A model generated the notes under the pieces. It had not been told where the DNA came from, did not search any database, and saw nothing but the letters and a program-made list of their open reading frames with translations. DNA of 64,000 nt. Origin: Lachnospiraceae bacterium. GTDB lineage: Bacteria > Bacillota > Clostridia > Lachnospirales > Anaerotignaceae. Of the stretch, positions 42,885 to 51,683 are shown one piece after another. Both the position numbers and the translations under genes were made by a program. The stretch's first letter is position 1. Each line of letters starts with the position of its first letter. The DNA lies in NCBI GenBank assembly GCA_910576545.1, contig CAJTKM010000002.1, forward strand, positions 186,001 to 250,000. Reading direction: 5' to 3'.

Positions 42885-44176
42885 AGAGATTTCAAGAACT
42901 GCTGATGAAGGACATTGGCTGGAAACTGCTTTCCGTAGCGATTGCCGCCGTAATGTGGTTTATGGTCATCAATATTACACAGCCTGTGGATACCCGCGGG
43001 TACAGCAGGCCGCTTGTGCTGGAAAACATGGATACGCTCACCAGGCGCGGGCTTACGCTCGGTAACGGGGAGGAACTGCGGAATATGAAAATATCCGTAA
43101 AGATAAAGGCACAGCGGACGGCGCTGGACCGGCTGAACCAGTCTGCGGAATGGATCAAGGCTTCACTGGACCTTTCCGCACTGGAAAACGCTGTGAACGG
43201 CGATACGGTTTCCATTCCTGTTGAGGTTGCCATGACAGGCGGCGGTGCGGGTTATGATATTGTCAGCAAAGCGCCAACGGCTGTGGAGGCTGTTGTGGAA
43301 ACGCTGATGTCTAAGCAGATGCCTGTGGATATTGTGGTAAATGGAGAGTTGCCGGAAGGCGTTTACCTCTCCGAGCCGCAGATAAGCGGGGAAAAAATAA
43401 CGGTTAGCGGTCCCGCATCGCTGGTGAAGCGTGTGGCGGCGGTGCGCGCCTTTGTAAGTGTGGAGGATGTACAGAAAGCGGAGCCTCTGCGCGTGCGTGT
43501 GGCGGCGTATGACGCAAATGGCGAGGGGGTACGCGGTGTAACCATAAACACTGCGGAGGTTACGGTTTCCTATACGATGCATGGCGCGAAGCAGGTGCCG
43601 GTGATGGTCGATATTACGGGGGTTCCGGCGGCGGGCCATAAAATTGGCGAGGTCACAAGCAGCCCGCAGTCTGTGGAGCTGATTGGCACGAATGAGGCAC
43701 TGGACAAGATTACCGCGCTCCAGCTGGAAAGCATTGATATTTCCGGACGCACATTGACGCTGACGCGGAATTACAGACTGGCAGATTATCTGCCGGAAGG
43801 CGTGCGGGTAAAGGAAGGCACAGAGGAAAATGTGCGTATTGTTGTAGAAATCGGACAGCAGGAAAGCAGGGAGGTCATCCTCCAGCCGGAACAGCTTGAG
43901 ATTTTAGGCCAGGAGGACGGGCTCGAATATCGGCTGGAAAACGGTGTGACGCTGATAGTGTCCGGCGAACAGGAGGCATTGGACGCACTTCAGCCGGAAA
44001 CGCTTCATGGTACGGTGAACGCGGCAGGGCTTTCCGAAGGAACGCATACGGCAATCGTGCATGTGGAACTGCCGGAAGGGCTGACAGCAGGACTCACCTA
44101 TGCGAATATTTCCATAAGCGCAGCGGCGGCAGAGGAACCGCCCGAGCAGCAGGATGAACCTGCCGGGGAAGAATAA
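42881..44176 (+). CDS. cdaR: YbbR-domain regulator of CdaA
   Basis: A 431-aa membrane-anchored protein with one N-terminal helix (KLLSVAIAAVMWFMVINIT), then an extracellular region of about four YbbR repeats of 80-90 residues (for example VNGELPEGVYLSEPQISGEK and KQVPVMVDITGVPAAGHKIG). The C-terminal tail is acidic and Pro-rich (EEPPEQQDEPAGEE). In other Bacillota it modulates CdaA. The ATGA overlap with cdaA points to translational coupling. Confidence 0.92.
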   Translation: MKRFQELLMKDIGWKLLSVAIAAVMWFMVINITQPVDTRGYSRPLVLENMDTLTRRGLTLGNGEELRNMKISVKIKAQRTALDRLNQSAEWIKASLDLSALENAVNGDTVSIPVEVAMTGGGAGYDIVSKAPTAVEAVVETLMSKQMPVDIVVNGELPEGVYLSEPQISGEKITVSGPASLVKRVAAVRAFVSVEDVQKAEPLRVRVAAYDANGEGVRGVTINTAEVTVSYTMHGAKQVPVMVDITGVPAAGHKIGEVTSSPQSVELIGTNEALDKITALQLESIDISGRTLTLTRNYRLADYLPEGVRVKEGTEENVRIVVEIGQQESREVILQPEQLEILGQEDGLEYRLENGVTLIVSGEQEALDALQPETLHGTVNAAGLSEGTHTAIVHVELPEGLTAGLTYANISISAAAAEEPPEQQDEPAGEE

Positions 44177-44213
44177 TTAACGCTTTGAAGAATATTTCAG
44201 ATAAAGAAAAACT

Positions 44214-44303
44214 GACCCAGCCGCATGGAATGCGGCTGAAAAACGGGTCAAGGGGCGGGCCCCTTGCGGGAGGTTGAGGGCAGAGCCCTCAGGGTTTTAA
44301 CAG
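44214..44303. repeat. Modular palindromic intergenic repeat, copy 9
   Basis: CAGCCGCATGGAATGCGGCTG, AAGGGGCGGGCCCCTTG and TTGAGGGCAGAGCCCTCA, filling the cdaR-glmM gap inside this operon and ending 16 nt before the glmM start. Confidence 0.82.
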
Positions 44304-44318
44304 AGAGGAAGAAAAAGA

Positions 44319-45668
44319 ATGGCAAGAATGTTTGGTACGGACGGCGTAAGAGGCGTCGCGAATACGGAACTGACGGGAGAACTGGCGTTCCGCCTTGGTA
44401 AGGCTGGAGCGTATGTGCTGACAAAAGAGAAAAAAAACGCCCCCCGTATTTTGGTGGGTCTGGATACGCGCATCAGCGGGGATATGCTGGAAAGTGCGCT
44501 TGTAGCGGGTATCTGCTCCGTAGGCGCGCATGCTGTGCTGGCGGGCATTGTGCCAACGCCGGCTGTGGCGTATCTGGTGCGCAAATATCATCTGGACGCA
44601 GGCGTCGTAATTTCTGCATCGCATAACCCTGTGGAATATAACGGCATAAAGTTTTTCAATAATCAGGGGTATAAGCTGAGCGATGAACTGGAAGATGAAA
44701 TTGAGGATTTGATTGTAAACCATCCGGAACGCCTGCCCAGCCCGATAGGCGCGGAGCTTGGCACAAAATCCTACGCGGAAGATGCACTGGACGATTACAT
44801 CACTTTCCTGACGCGTACGACAAGGGAACGCTTTAACGGTATAAAGGTTGCGCTGGACTGCGCGAATGGAGCGGCATATAAAGCGGCGCCGATTGCCCTG
44901 CTGGATTTGGGCGCAGGGCTGTGCATCATCCATAATGAGCCGGACGGCAGGAATATCAACGAAAACTGCGGTTCCACGCATATGGGGGATCTGAAGGCGT
45001 TCGTCAAGGAAAACGGGGCGGATATCGGCTTTGCCTTTGATGGAGATGCTGACCGTTGTCTGGCTGTTGATGAAAACGGCGAACTGATAGACGGGGACAA
45101 AATACTTGCCATCTGTGGGCAGGATATGAAAAAGCGCGGCGTATTGGTAAAGAATACCATTGTAGGGACTGTGATGTCTAACCTTGGGCTGAGCCTGATG
45201 GGGGACGCGGAAGGTATTTCCATATTACAGACAAATGTCGGCGACAGGTATGTACTGGAAAAAATGCTTGAAGAAGGCTATAACCTTGGCGGAGAGCAGT
45301 CCGGTCATGTGATTTTTCTGGACCATAACACGACGGGGGACGGTGTGCTGACGGCAATACAGCTGCTTTCTGTAATGAAACGCAGCGGCAAAAAGGCGTC
45401 GGAACTGGCTTCACTGATGGAAACCATGCCGCAGGTTCTGGTGAATGCGCGGGTGGATAACGCGAAGAAAAATGATTATATGAATATTCCCGCTGTGCGT
45501 GATGCGATTCATGCTTTGGAGGAGGAATTTTCCAAAGATGGGCGCGTGCTGATTCGTACTTCCGGCACAGAGCCGCTTGTGCGCGTGATGCTGGAGGGCA
45601 AGGATATTGAAAAAATGGAACGCGAGGCGAAAAAGCTGGCAGAGTTTATTGAGAAAATGATGCAGTAA
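44319..45668 (+). CDS. glmM: Phosphoglucosamine mutase
   Basis: Interconverts glucosamine-6-phosphate and glucosamine-1-phosphate for UDP-GlcNAc and wall synthesis. It is 449 aa. Ser101 in SASHNPVEYNGIK is the phosphoserine, the metal loop is FAFDGDADRC, the sugar loop is LGGEQSGHVI and the phosphate-binding loop is IRTSGTEPLVRVML. The start follows GAGAGGAAG. It is third in the cdaA-cdaR-glmM order seen throughout Bacillota; CdaA and GlmM interact in other species. Confidence 0.97.
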   Translation: MARMFGTDGVRGVANTELTGELAFRLGKAGAYVLTKEKKNAPRILVGLDTRISGDMLESALVAGICSVGAHAVLAGIVPTPAVAYLVRKYHLDAGVVISASHNPVEYNGIKFFNNQGYKLSDELEDEIEDLIVNHPERLPSPIGAELGTKSYAEDALDDYITFLTRTTRERFNGIKVALDCANGAAYKAAPIALLDLGAGLCIIHNEPDGRNINENCGSTHMGDLKAFVKENGADIGFAFDGDADRCLAVDENGELIDGDKILAICGQDMKKRGVLVKNTIVGTVMSNLGLSLMGDAEGISILQTNVGDRYVLEKMLEEGYNLGGEQSGHVIFLDHNTTGDGVLTAIQLLSVMKRSGKKASELASLMETMPQVLVNARVDNAKKNDYMNIPAVRDAIHALEEEFSKDGRVLIRTSGTEPLVRVMLEGKDIEKMEREAKKLAEFIEKMMQ

Positions 45669-45711
45669 CAGCAATATGCCCCGCATAATGAAGAGGGATT
45701 TGAAAAAACTC

Positions 45712-45740
45712 TTGACTGCGGGGCGGAAAATGGATACAAT
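45712..45740 (+). promoter_or_regulatory. tRNA-Arg promoter
   Basis: TTGACT, 17-bp spacer, TACAAT, 45 bp before the tRNA 5' end. Confidence 0.85.
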
Positions 45741-45785
45741 AAAGGACAGGGTGTTGCCTGCTGTAAGGCAGGGAGCATGGAAGAT

Positions 45786-45859
45786 GTCTTCGTAGCTCAG
45801 TTGGATAGAGCACTCGCCTCCTAAGCGAGGGGTCGGAGGTTCAAGTCCTCTCGGGGACG
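45786..45859 (+). tRNA. tRNA-Arg (anticodon CCT, codon AGG)
   Basis: A full cloverleaf can be drawn. The acceptor stem is GTCTTCG/CGGGGAC, the D arm GCTCAGTTGGATAGAGC and the anticodon stem CTCGC-CTCCTAA-GCGAG with CCT at 34-36. The T arm is GGAGG-TTCAAGT-CCTCT and the discriminator base G. CCA is not encoded. It has its own promoter and terminator. Its 3' end carries one of two 26-bp direct repeats bounding the following islet. Confidence 0.95.
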
Positions 45860-45878
45860 CTGGTTCATGCCATTTGCG
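45853..45878. repeat. 26-bp direct repeat, left copy (attL-like, at tRNA 3' end)
   Basis: Starts GGGGACGCTGGTTCATGCCA and ends TTTGCG. It includes the last seven tRNA bases and the start of the terminator, and is identical to 50418-50443. Confidence 0.85.
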
Positions 45879-45922
45879 AATGATTTGCTTATATTTTTCA
45901 TTCGTAAATGGCATTCTTTTTT
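45868..45922 (+). terminator. tRNA-Arg terminator
   Basis: TGCCATTTGCGAATG ... CATTCGTAAATGGCA, a 15-bp stem with one mismatched pair, followed by TTCTTTTTT. Confidence 0.85.
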
Positions 45923-46088
45923 ATCGGCGGTGGGTGTAACGGCTTTCGCCTTTTCCATATCCTTGCCATAGTGGTTGCCCACGACCTCTTTCAGATGTGG
46001 TCCGGATTTTCCCAAAATTCTTATACATAGCTGGCATAGCTTTATTTTTCCGGTTTGGGGTTCCCTGACCGTAAGGGTTGCCTGCTCA
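45880..46088 (-). other. Possible protein-gene remnant between LysR gene and tRNA
   Basis: A minus-strand frame without a start codon stays open from the LysR stop to inside the tRNA terminator. It includes TVREPQTGKIKLCQLCIRIL and GPHLKEVVGNHYGKDMEKAK. It could be the C-terminal relic of a gene lost when the islet settled. The part that crosses the tRNA (ending RPREDLNLRPLA) is an artefact. Confidence 0.3.
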
Positions 46089-47036
46089 TTAGAAACAGCT
46101 TATCAAATCCTTTATTATTTCGATATATCGTTCGTCATATTGATTATATTTGTAATTTTTTCTATGAACAATGGCTGTTTTTATTGATGCATCGACATTC
46201 TCCAGTGGAATGCATGTAATCGGCATTATTACATCAAATCCCAATTCTTTTAACTTTTCGGTGTCATAAAAATTCCCGATATAATACCCATCTGTTTTGA
46301 AGAGGAGTTCCCTTTGCGACCCTCTGTCCCGCACAACAATGCGTCTTTTTAACAGGTTTCTATCGAATTGCAGTACATCTGAACAGTAGTTGATTCCTGT
46401 GATATCTTCATTTAGAAATGCTACACGAGGATAATGGTCCAAATCTTCCAGAGAAACGCTTTTCTTTCCTTCCAGGGGATGCCCCTTCCTTACCTGGACA
46501 CAGACTGGGCTTTCAAAAAAGCTTTCTGATATGATTTCTGCATTGTTACATTCTATTTTGAACTCATCTTCTTCTGCGGAAAGATAATGCACAATTCCTA
46601 TATCCAACAGCCTGCTGCGAATCAATTCAAATATTTCATCTTTACGTCCCTCATGAAAAATCAGATTCAAATATTCTGCATCTTTCCCGTATTCTTCATG
46701 AAACCGAATAAATGCTAACAGTGCCGGATAGGAATATTGTACTCCCAAATGCAGAGAAACCTCATCTTTTTCCCTTAATTGATTATAAAAAAACTGGTTT
46801 TCAAATTGATCAATTCTTGCCAGCAGCTTTTTTGCCTGACCAATAATTTTTTTCCCTTCATGTGTCATAATGACGCCTTTACTGCTGCGTTGAAAGATAA
46901 TGAATCCTGTTGTTTCTTCAATTTCCTGAATTGCTCTGCTAAGTGTCGATTGTGAAATATACAGCTGCTGCGCCGCTTTATTGATTGAACCGATTTCTCC
47001 AATTTGCACAACATAACGCAATGCCTGAATATTCAT
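46089..47036 (-). CDS. LysR-family transcriptional regulator
   Basis: A 315-aa LysR regulator. The N-terminal helix-turn-helix is MNIQALRYVVQIGEIGSINK then AAQQLYISQSTLSRAIQEIE, and an effector-binding domain starts at about residue 95. The start at 47036 follows AAGGGGGG; the longer frame upstream is an extension into the intergenic gap. It is the last gene of the islet and the likely controller of the deacylase and permease genes. The effector is probably the permease substrate or its product (inference). Confidence 0.92.
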   Translation of the reverse strand: MNIQALRYVVQIGEIGSINKAAQQLYISQSTLSRAIQEIEETTGFIIFQRSSKGVIMTHEGKKIIGQAKKLLARIDQFENQFFYNQLREKDEVSLHLGVQYSYPALLAFIRFHEEYGKDAEYLNLIFHEGRKDEIFELIRSRLLDIGIVHYLSAEEDEFKIECNNAEIISESFFESPVCVQVRKGHPLEGKKSVSLEDLDHYPRVAFLNEDITGINYCSDVLQFDRNLLKRRIVVRDRGSQRELLFKTDGYYIGNFYDTEKLKELGFDVIMPITCIPLENVDASIKTAIVHRKNYKYNQYDERYIEIIKDLISCF

Positions 47037-47209
47037 TATCCAACCCCCCTTAGAAAATCCAAATGTCTGTCTGTTGTTTTTATGCTGAATATAGTGTTTT
47101 TCTATGGGTGTACGGAAAGCCATTTCTGAAAATACATATAGCAACAGAGTGCACTCAAAAATTGAGCGCACCCTGCCAAAATCTATGCCATACAATTCAA
47201 TCAATCTGT

Positions 47210-48442
47210 TCAGCCCAGCAAAGACGGCACACCCATGATATTGCCGGCAAAAATTCCAAAGTAACTTCCTATAATATACCCCCATAAGCCAACAAGGATA
47301 CCTGGAACTACCATCTCATCCCAGCCAAACGTAACAGAAGCGGCGGCGGCTGTTGGAGGTCCGCCTACAGTCGCACATGTCGCATTCACAGCGTCTTCCC
47401 ATGTAGCCTTTATTAGCTTTGCACCAATGACTGCAAACAGAATGTTAACGGGAATTACTATGGCCAACAATCCCAGAGAGAGCGCACCATTCTTTATAAT
47501 ATCCACCAGATTGCCTGACGCGCCGATGGTTACGAACCATGCCAGCATCCCGATGTTTCCCAATTCCAGGGTCCCCCGAATATTGCCCATGAATTTACTG
47601 AATGCCGTTGCCAGGATAACTGTTATGATTGTCATAATCAAATAAACGCTGCCAAACAACTGTGCGATAATTGCAGGGGGATTCAATGAAACAACCCAAT
47701 TTGCAATAAGGCTGCTTACGCCTACGATGGAAAACGTAAGGGCTAAAGCTAATGCGATGTCTTTGATGCCAATTTCTTTCCCGCCCCAAAAGGCTGCGGC
47801 ATTCGTTTGCCCTTTTCCTTCATTTCCCTTTCCGTTAAATGCTGCTTCAAATTTATCCGTATATGGATGCTTCAGGTTTTTACGTACCCATTTGCTGTTA
47901 TGCAGCAATCTCAAAATCAAAATCATTGCTGCCGCAGAAAAATTCCCTACAACCAGATAAGATTCCAGCATTCCGTTTGGAATGTCAAAAATACTTCCCA
48001 TCGCTACGCAGTTTACTGTCCCGCCTACTGCCGCAGCCGAAATAATTGTGAGCAGATACTTTGTATTGCCAAATACCCTGAAAACGATGAATGCAACCAG
48101 AACGCCTACCACAGTTCCTATCGCCGCAATGTGGAACAATAAAAACAGTTTGCCCGAATCCTTCAAAATTTTCACTATATTTGCCTTAAACAGCATCAGA
48201 GGGATTGCGCACAACAGTACTACGTTTCCGATTCCGGAAAATACCCCGCTGGAATATGGAATTATCCCGATATTTGAAAGAAAGAGGCCAATAAAAATAC
48301 AGAGCACAACAGAGCCCAGAGAAGCCGCCCATTTATATCTTTGTTCAAGGACAATGGAGATTGCCACAACAACAAGTACGACAGCCCACAACAGTACAGT
48401 TTTGTCCTCTCCGATTAAAGGTGCTGATCCGAATATAAACAT
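47210..48442 (-). CDS. DUF819 family membrane transporter
   Basis: A 410-aa membrane protein with about ten to eleven helices, of the DUF819 (YjcL-like) family. Seen are LLWAVVLVVVAISIVLEQRY near the N-terminus, the conserved SAAAVGGTVNCVAMG, and the second-half repeat TCATVGGPPTAAAASVTFGW, which suggests an inverted-repeat carrier. The start follows AAAGGAGGGG. It lies 15 bp after the deacylase stop in the same operon, so the likely substrate is an N-acylated amino acid or similar amide. Confidence 0.88.
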   Translation of the reverse strand: MFIFGSAPLIGEDKTVLLWAVVLVVVAISIVLEQRYKWAASLGSVVLCIFIGLFLSNIGIIPYSSGVFSGIGNVVLLCAIPLMLFKANIVKILKDSGKLFLLFHIAAIGTVVGVLVAFIVFRVFGNTKYLLTIISAAAVGGTVNCVAMGSIFDIPNGMLESYLVVGNFSAAAMILILRLLHNSKWVRKNLKHPYTDKFEAAFNGKGNEGKGQTNAAAFWGGKEIGIKDIALALALTFSIVGVSSLIANWVVSLNPPAIIAQLFGSVYLIMTIITVILATAFSKFMGNIRGTLELGNIGMLAWFVTIGASGNLVDIIKNGALSLGLLAIVIPVNILFAVIGAKLIKATWEDAVNATCATVGGPPTAAAASVTFGWDEMVVPGILVGLWGYIIGSYFGIFAGNIMGVPSLLG

Positions 48443-48457
48443 AAGCTACCCCTCCTT

Positions 48458-50053
48458 TTATAAGGCTTTATGACGAATGAGTTTTCCCGGATATTTTCCG
48501 GTCATCTGTTTGTTTTGATAGACAATTTCACCTCCAACCATAACGTATTCTATCCCATCACTTAAAGCATTGGATTGTTTGTATTCTGCGCGGTCCTTTA
48601 AGCGCTCATAATCAAAAAGCAACAGATCCGCGTCCCATCCTTCAAGAATTGCCCCTTTCTTCTCCAGCATGGCCCGTTCTGCCGGAAGTTTTGTGCACTT
48701 ATGTATCATGGCCTCCAAAGATAATAATTTCTTCTCCTTGTGGAAATAGCAGATTGCATGAGGGAAAGACCCCCAGGATCTCGGATGCGCTTTTTCTTCC
48801 ATCGCCCTGCAAAGCCCGTCTGTGCCAACCACTGTATTTTCGTTCATAAAAATTCGGCATAAATCTTCTTCGCACATGGAAAAATAAATACACACTCCTG
48901 TTCCGTTATTTTCCGCGAGCAAGTCAAAATATGTATCAAAACCATCCTGGTTTCTGATTTTTGCTGCTTCGGCAAAAGTCATGCCATCATATTCCGGTGT
49001 GTTCGGGAGGGAAGAAATCATGATATTTTCCCATCCTCCGCAGTTCAGATACTGGTTTTCAAAATCCGTTTCCGGATTCAGGATTTCCATTTTTATCTGT
49101 TTCCTCAGCTGTAAATCTTTAACGCGTTCTGCAAGTTTTTCAATCCCGTTTACAAAATATTTTGGCGGCACTACCACGTTGATGTTTGTCATAGATGCAA
49201 GATAAGGATACTGGTCAAGCGTCACTCTTTGTCCCTCCGCTATTGCCTTCTCAATCAGCTGCAGGGTTTCCTTGCTTAAATTCCAGTTCTTTATGCCGCA
49301 AACCTTATGATGCGATATAAATACAGGAACATTTGCTTCCCTGCCTATGCGGAGGGCTTCCTCAACGGATTTTACTACGTCATAGGATTCATTCCTCATA
49401 TGCGTTGCATAAATACCCCCGTATTCCCCCACTACTTTTGCAAGCTCAATGAGTTCTTCTGTATCAGCGAAACAGCTGGGGGAGTATATCAATCCGGAGC
49501 TCATTCCCAATGCGCCATGTTCCATTGCTTCTCTCAGCCGTATCTTCATTTGGTTTATTTCTTCAGAAGTTGCCTTCCTGCTTTGAAATCCCATTACAGA
49601 GTGGCGAAGGCTACTGTGGCCCGCCAGAATTTTTATATTTGTGGCCTGCTTTGTTTTTTCTACATATGAAGCATATTTTTCAAATGAAGTATAGTCGCTG
49701 AATTCGTCAGGAAAGGATAATGCGCCTACGGACAATATGCCTTTCAGCCCTTCTTCCTGCCCCGGAACAACAGGAAACATAGATGTTCCGCACTGGCCGG
49801 CAATTTCTGTGGTAATCCCCTGGGATACTTTGCATAACATGGCATAATCCTGCCCCAGTACCATATCGCCATGGGAATGTGCATCAATAAACCCCGGGCA
49901 AAGATACAGCCCATTTGCATCAATCACATTTTTGGCTTCGTATAAAGCGGGGTTTAACACAATCTTTCCATCTTTTACTCCAATGGTACCCCTGTAACCG
50001 GGAGCACCGGTCCCGTCAATAACGACAGCTCCTTTTATTAAAACATCTAACAT
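48458..50053 (-). CDS. N-acyl-D-amino-acid deacylase (amidohydrolase family)
   Basis: A 531-aa metal-dependent amidohydrolase of the D-aminoacylase type. The metal motif is PGFIDAHSHGDMV (His59 and His61), preceded by the beta-sandwich MLDVLIKGAVVIDGTGAPGY. The ligand loop TTEIAGQCGTSMFPV matches the usual GNCG-like site, and later ATHMRNESYDVVKSVEEALR and FISHHKVCG supply His ligands. The end returns to the sandwich (GWDADLLLFDYERLKD). First gene of the islet operon; hydrolyses an N-acyl-D-amino acid or a related amide. Confidence 0.92.
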   Translation of the reverse strand: MLDVLIKGAVVIDGTGAPGYRGTIGVKDGKIVLNPALYEAKNVIDANGLYLCPGFIDAHSHGDMVLGQDYAMLCKVSQGITTEIAGQCGTSMFPVVPGQEEGLKGILSVGALSFPDEFSDYTSFEKYASYVEKTKQATNIKILAGHSSLRHSVMGFQSRKATSEEINQMKIRLREAMEHGALGMSSGLIYSPSCFADTEELIELAKVVGEYGGIYATHMRNESYDVVKSVEEALRIGREANVPVFISHHKVCGIKNWNLSKETLQLIEKAIAEGQRVTLDQYPYLASMTNINVVVPPKYFVNGIEKLAERVKDLQLRKQIKMEILNPETDFENQYLNCGGWENIMISSLPNTPEYDGMTFAEAAKIRNQDGFDTYFDLLAENNGTGVCIYFSMCEEDLCRIFMNENTVVGTDGLCRAMEEKAHPRSWGSFPHAICYFHKEKKLLSLEAMIHKCTKLPAERAMLEKKGAILEGWDADLLLFDYERLKDRAEYKQSNALSDGIEYVMVGGEIVYQNKQMTGKYPGKLIRHKAL

Positions 50054-50179
50054 TATCCCACCCCTTTCAAAGTTAAAAGTATATTTTCATTGTAATGGAA
50101 AAAGAGGGATCTGCATATTTCAAAAAGAGGATAACAGATATTCATTTTTAGCATAGGCTGTGCCTCCTTTTGCTGTTGC

Positions 50180-50208
50180 TTGACGAAAATATATAAATCT
50201 GTTATCAT
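50180..50208 (+). promoter_or_regulatory. Promoter-like sequence at the islet end
   Basis: TTGACG, 17-bp spacer, TATCAT on the plus strand. No gene follows before the decayed tRNA at 50401. The surrounding 50054-50400 holds only the deacylase upstream region and AT-rich sequence. Confidence 0.45.
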
Positions 50209-50400
50209 TTTTGTGCGGACATGATTCCTCTTGATTCATTTAAATCGTGATGATAATTTGTTGAGCTGGCGGATTCTTATTCAGGAAAAACCATGAAATA
50301 AAAGATAAAAAACAGTTCTGTCGAAAATTGAAAAAATACTGAAAATACGGGTAATGAATGCATATAAAGTGGCATGATAGGCTACAACGAAAGTTAATGC

Positions 50401-50461
50401 CATCGCCTCTTAAGTGAGGGGACGCTGGTTCATGCCATTTGCGGGTTATCCGCAAGTGGCA
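50401..50461 (+). pseudogene. Decayed tRNA-Arg fragment with 26-bp right repeat (attR-like)
   Basis: CATCGCCTCTTAAGTGAGGG matches the tRNA-Arg anticodon arm with a few changes. The variable and T arm are missing between two GGGG runs. The 26-bp repeat (50418-50443) and a TGCCATTTGCGG...CCGCAAGTGGCA terminator hairpin follow, copying the layout downstream of the intact tRNA. Confidence 0.7.
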
Positions 50462-50514
50462 TTTTCACTTTATATGCTTCTTATTTCAGACTTTTTGGCG
50501 AAAGGAGGGCGCGC

Positions 50515-51372
50515 ATGGAATGGGGGAATGCAAAAAAATTTGTCATTATTCTACTGGTACTGCTGAACCTTGCGCTCGGCGTGCTGAATTTCCGCCAGAG
50601 GCAGGAAAATACCATGACAGCGGCGCAGGAGCGCGCCATTTTTGAGGTGCTTTCGCAGAACAGCATCACGCTGTATACAGAACTGCCAACAGTTTCCAGA
50701 CCGATGCCGCGTCTTTTGGCGGAGGTTCCTTCTTACAGCAAGGAAACGCTGGAACGACTGTTTTTTGACAGCAAGAAAACGACTGTGACGGTGAGTACGG
50801 ACAAAAGTGTGTATCGCGGAGACGGCAGCACGCTGACGCTTCAGGGGGCGCATGGGCGGCTGGAACGGGCTGGCGTGAAGCTGGGCAAGGGCAGCCTGAC
50901 ACGTAGCGCGGCACAGCGCATGGCGGAAAAATTTATCAGCCAGACAGAGTTTTTCTTTGGAACCTATGATGAGCCAGTGGTGCTGGAATGTGATGATGGG
51001 TTTGAGGTGAATTTTTATGGGACATATAAACGCGAAAGCGTATTTTCCAACTATTTTTCTCTGTTTGTGACGGAGAACGGCGTGCGCTGGGTGGATTTTT
51101 CCTACTGCCCTGTGCAGGGCTATGCGGGTGAGAAACGCGATATTTGCCACGCGGACGAAGCTCTGCTGGCGTTTATGCGGGAATGGCGCAGGAGTGGGAA
51201 TGCAGAAGCGACCATCAGCCGGATTGAATTGGGGTATGACCGTATGGAGAACACCAATGCTTCTGTGGACGGGACAGTGAGCCTTGAGCCCTGCTACCGG
51301 ATATATTTGATGGAGCAGGCGGACCCCTGCCTGATTAACGCCTATACCTGCCAGATTGTACAGAAGGACTGA
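50515..51372 (+). CDS. yycI: YycI-like two-component regulatory membrane protein
   Basis: A 285-aa protein with one N-terminal helix (MEWGNAKKFVIILLVLLNLA) and an extracytoplasmic domain, in the YycI/YycH style that tunes the WalK kinase. The middle has TVTVSTDKSVYRGDGSTLTL and the end SLEPCYRIYLMEQADPCLIN. GAAAGGAGG precedes the ATG. walR, walK and yycH are not adjacent, but yycJ and rlmH, their usual neighbours, follow within 3 kb. A terminator separates it from murA. Confidence 0.78.
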   Translation: MEWGNAKKFVIILLVLLNLALGVLNFRQRQENTMTAAQERAIFEVLSQNSITLYTELPTVSRPMPRLLAEVPSYSKETLERLFFDSKKTTVTVSTDKSVYRGDGSTLTLQGAHGRLERAGVKLGKGSLTRSAAQRMAEKFISQTEFFFGTYDEPVVLECDDGFEVNFYGTYKRESVFSNYFSLFVTENGVRWVDFSYCPVQGYAGEKRDICHADEALLAFMREWRRSGNAEATISRIELGYDRMENTNASVDGTVSLEPCYRIYLMEQADPCLINAYTCQIVQKD

Positions 51373-51394
51373 AAAACGGCGGCCTGCCGTTTTT
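51372..51394 (+). terminator. Terminator after yycI
   Basis: AAAAACGGC-GGCCT-GCCGTTTTT followed by more T residues. Confidence 0.85.
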
Positions 51395-51523
51395 TTCGTG
51401 TCAGGAATGAGAATGATGGAAATATATGGGAAAAAAGGACTGGAATAGACCGTAAAACGCTTGCCGCATGGCGGGAAAACCTCTGTTTTCCGCATGGAGC
51501 GGGGCTTTCGCGGAAAAAAATAC

Positions 51524-51552
51524 TTTCCAGCTTGTGTATTTCGTGATATAAT
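51524..51552 (+). promoter_or_regulatory. murA promoter
   Basis: TTTCCA, 17-bp spacer, TATAAT with upstream TG. The leader is about 125 nt. Confidence 0.7.
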
Positions 51553-51683
51553 TTGAACGTTAAAGAGAAATATCTCGGAATTTGGTTGTTTTTGCAGAAC
51601 AAACGATAATAAAGCCGCCGGGGGGCGAAGCGGCGTCCTGGAGGCGGAATCCTTTAGGAAGTGACTGGAAGGATGGACATTTT

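Larger units (their letters stand above)
45879..50417. mobile_element. 4.5-kb tRNA-Arg-adjacent catabolic islet
   Basis: DNA between two identical 26-bp repeats, one at the 3' end of the intact tRNA-Arg and one in a decayed tRNA copy. It holds three leftward genes: a deacylase, a DUF819 permease and a LysR regulator. It is visibly more AT-rich than the flanks. No integrase gene is seen inside, so the element is either mobilised in trans or decayed. Confidence 0.6.

Noticed and set aside
45411-46015. Minus-strand frames crossing the tRNA, ending in phrases like EDLNLRPLA or carrying PRGLEPPTPRLG
   Set aside because: These are conceptual translations of the tRNA-Arg gene on the opposite strand, a well-known annotation artefact.
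47037-47285. 83-codon N-terminal extension of the LysR protein
   Set aside because: The helix-turn-helix starts at the internal ATG (47036), which has a GGGGGG ribosome site; LysR proteins do not carry such an extension.
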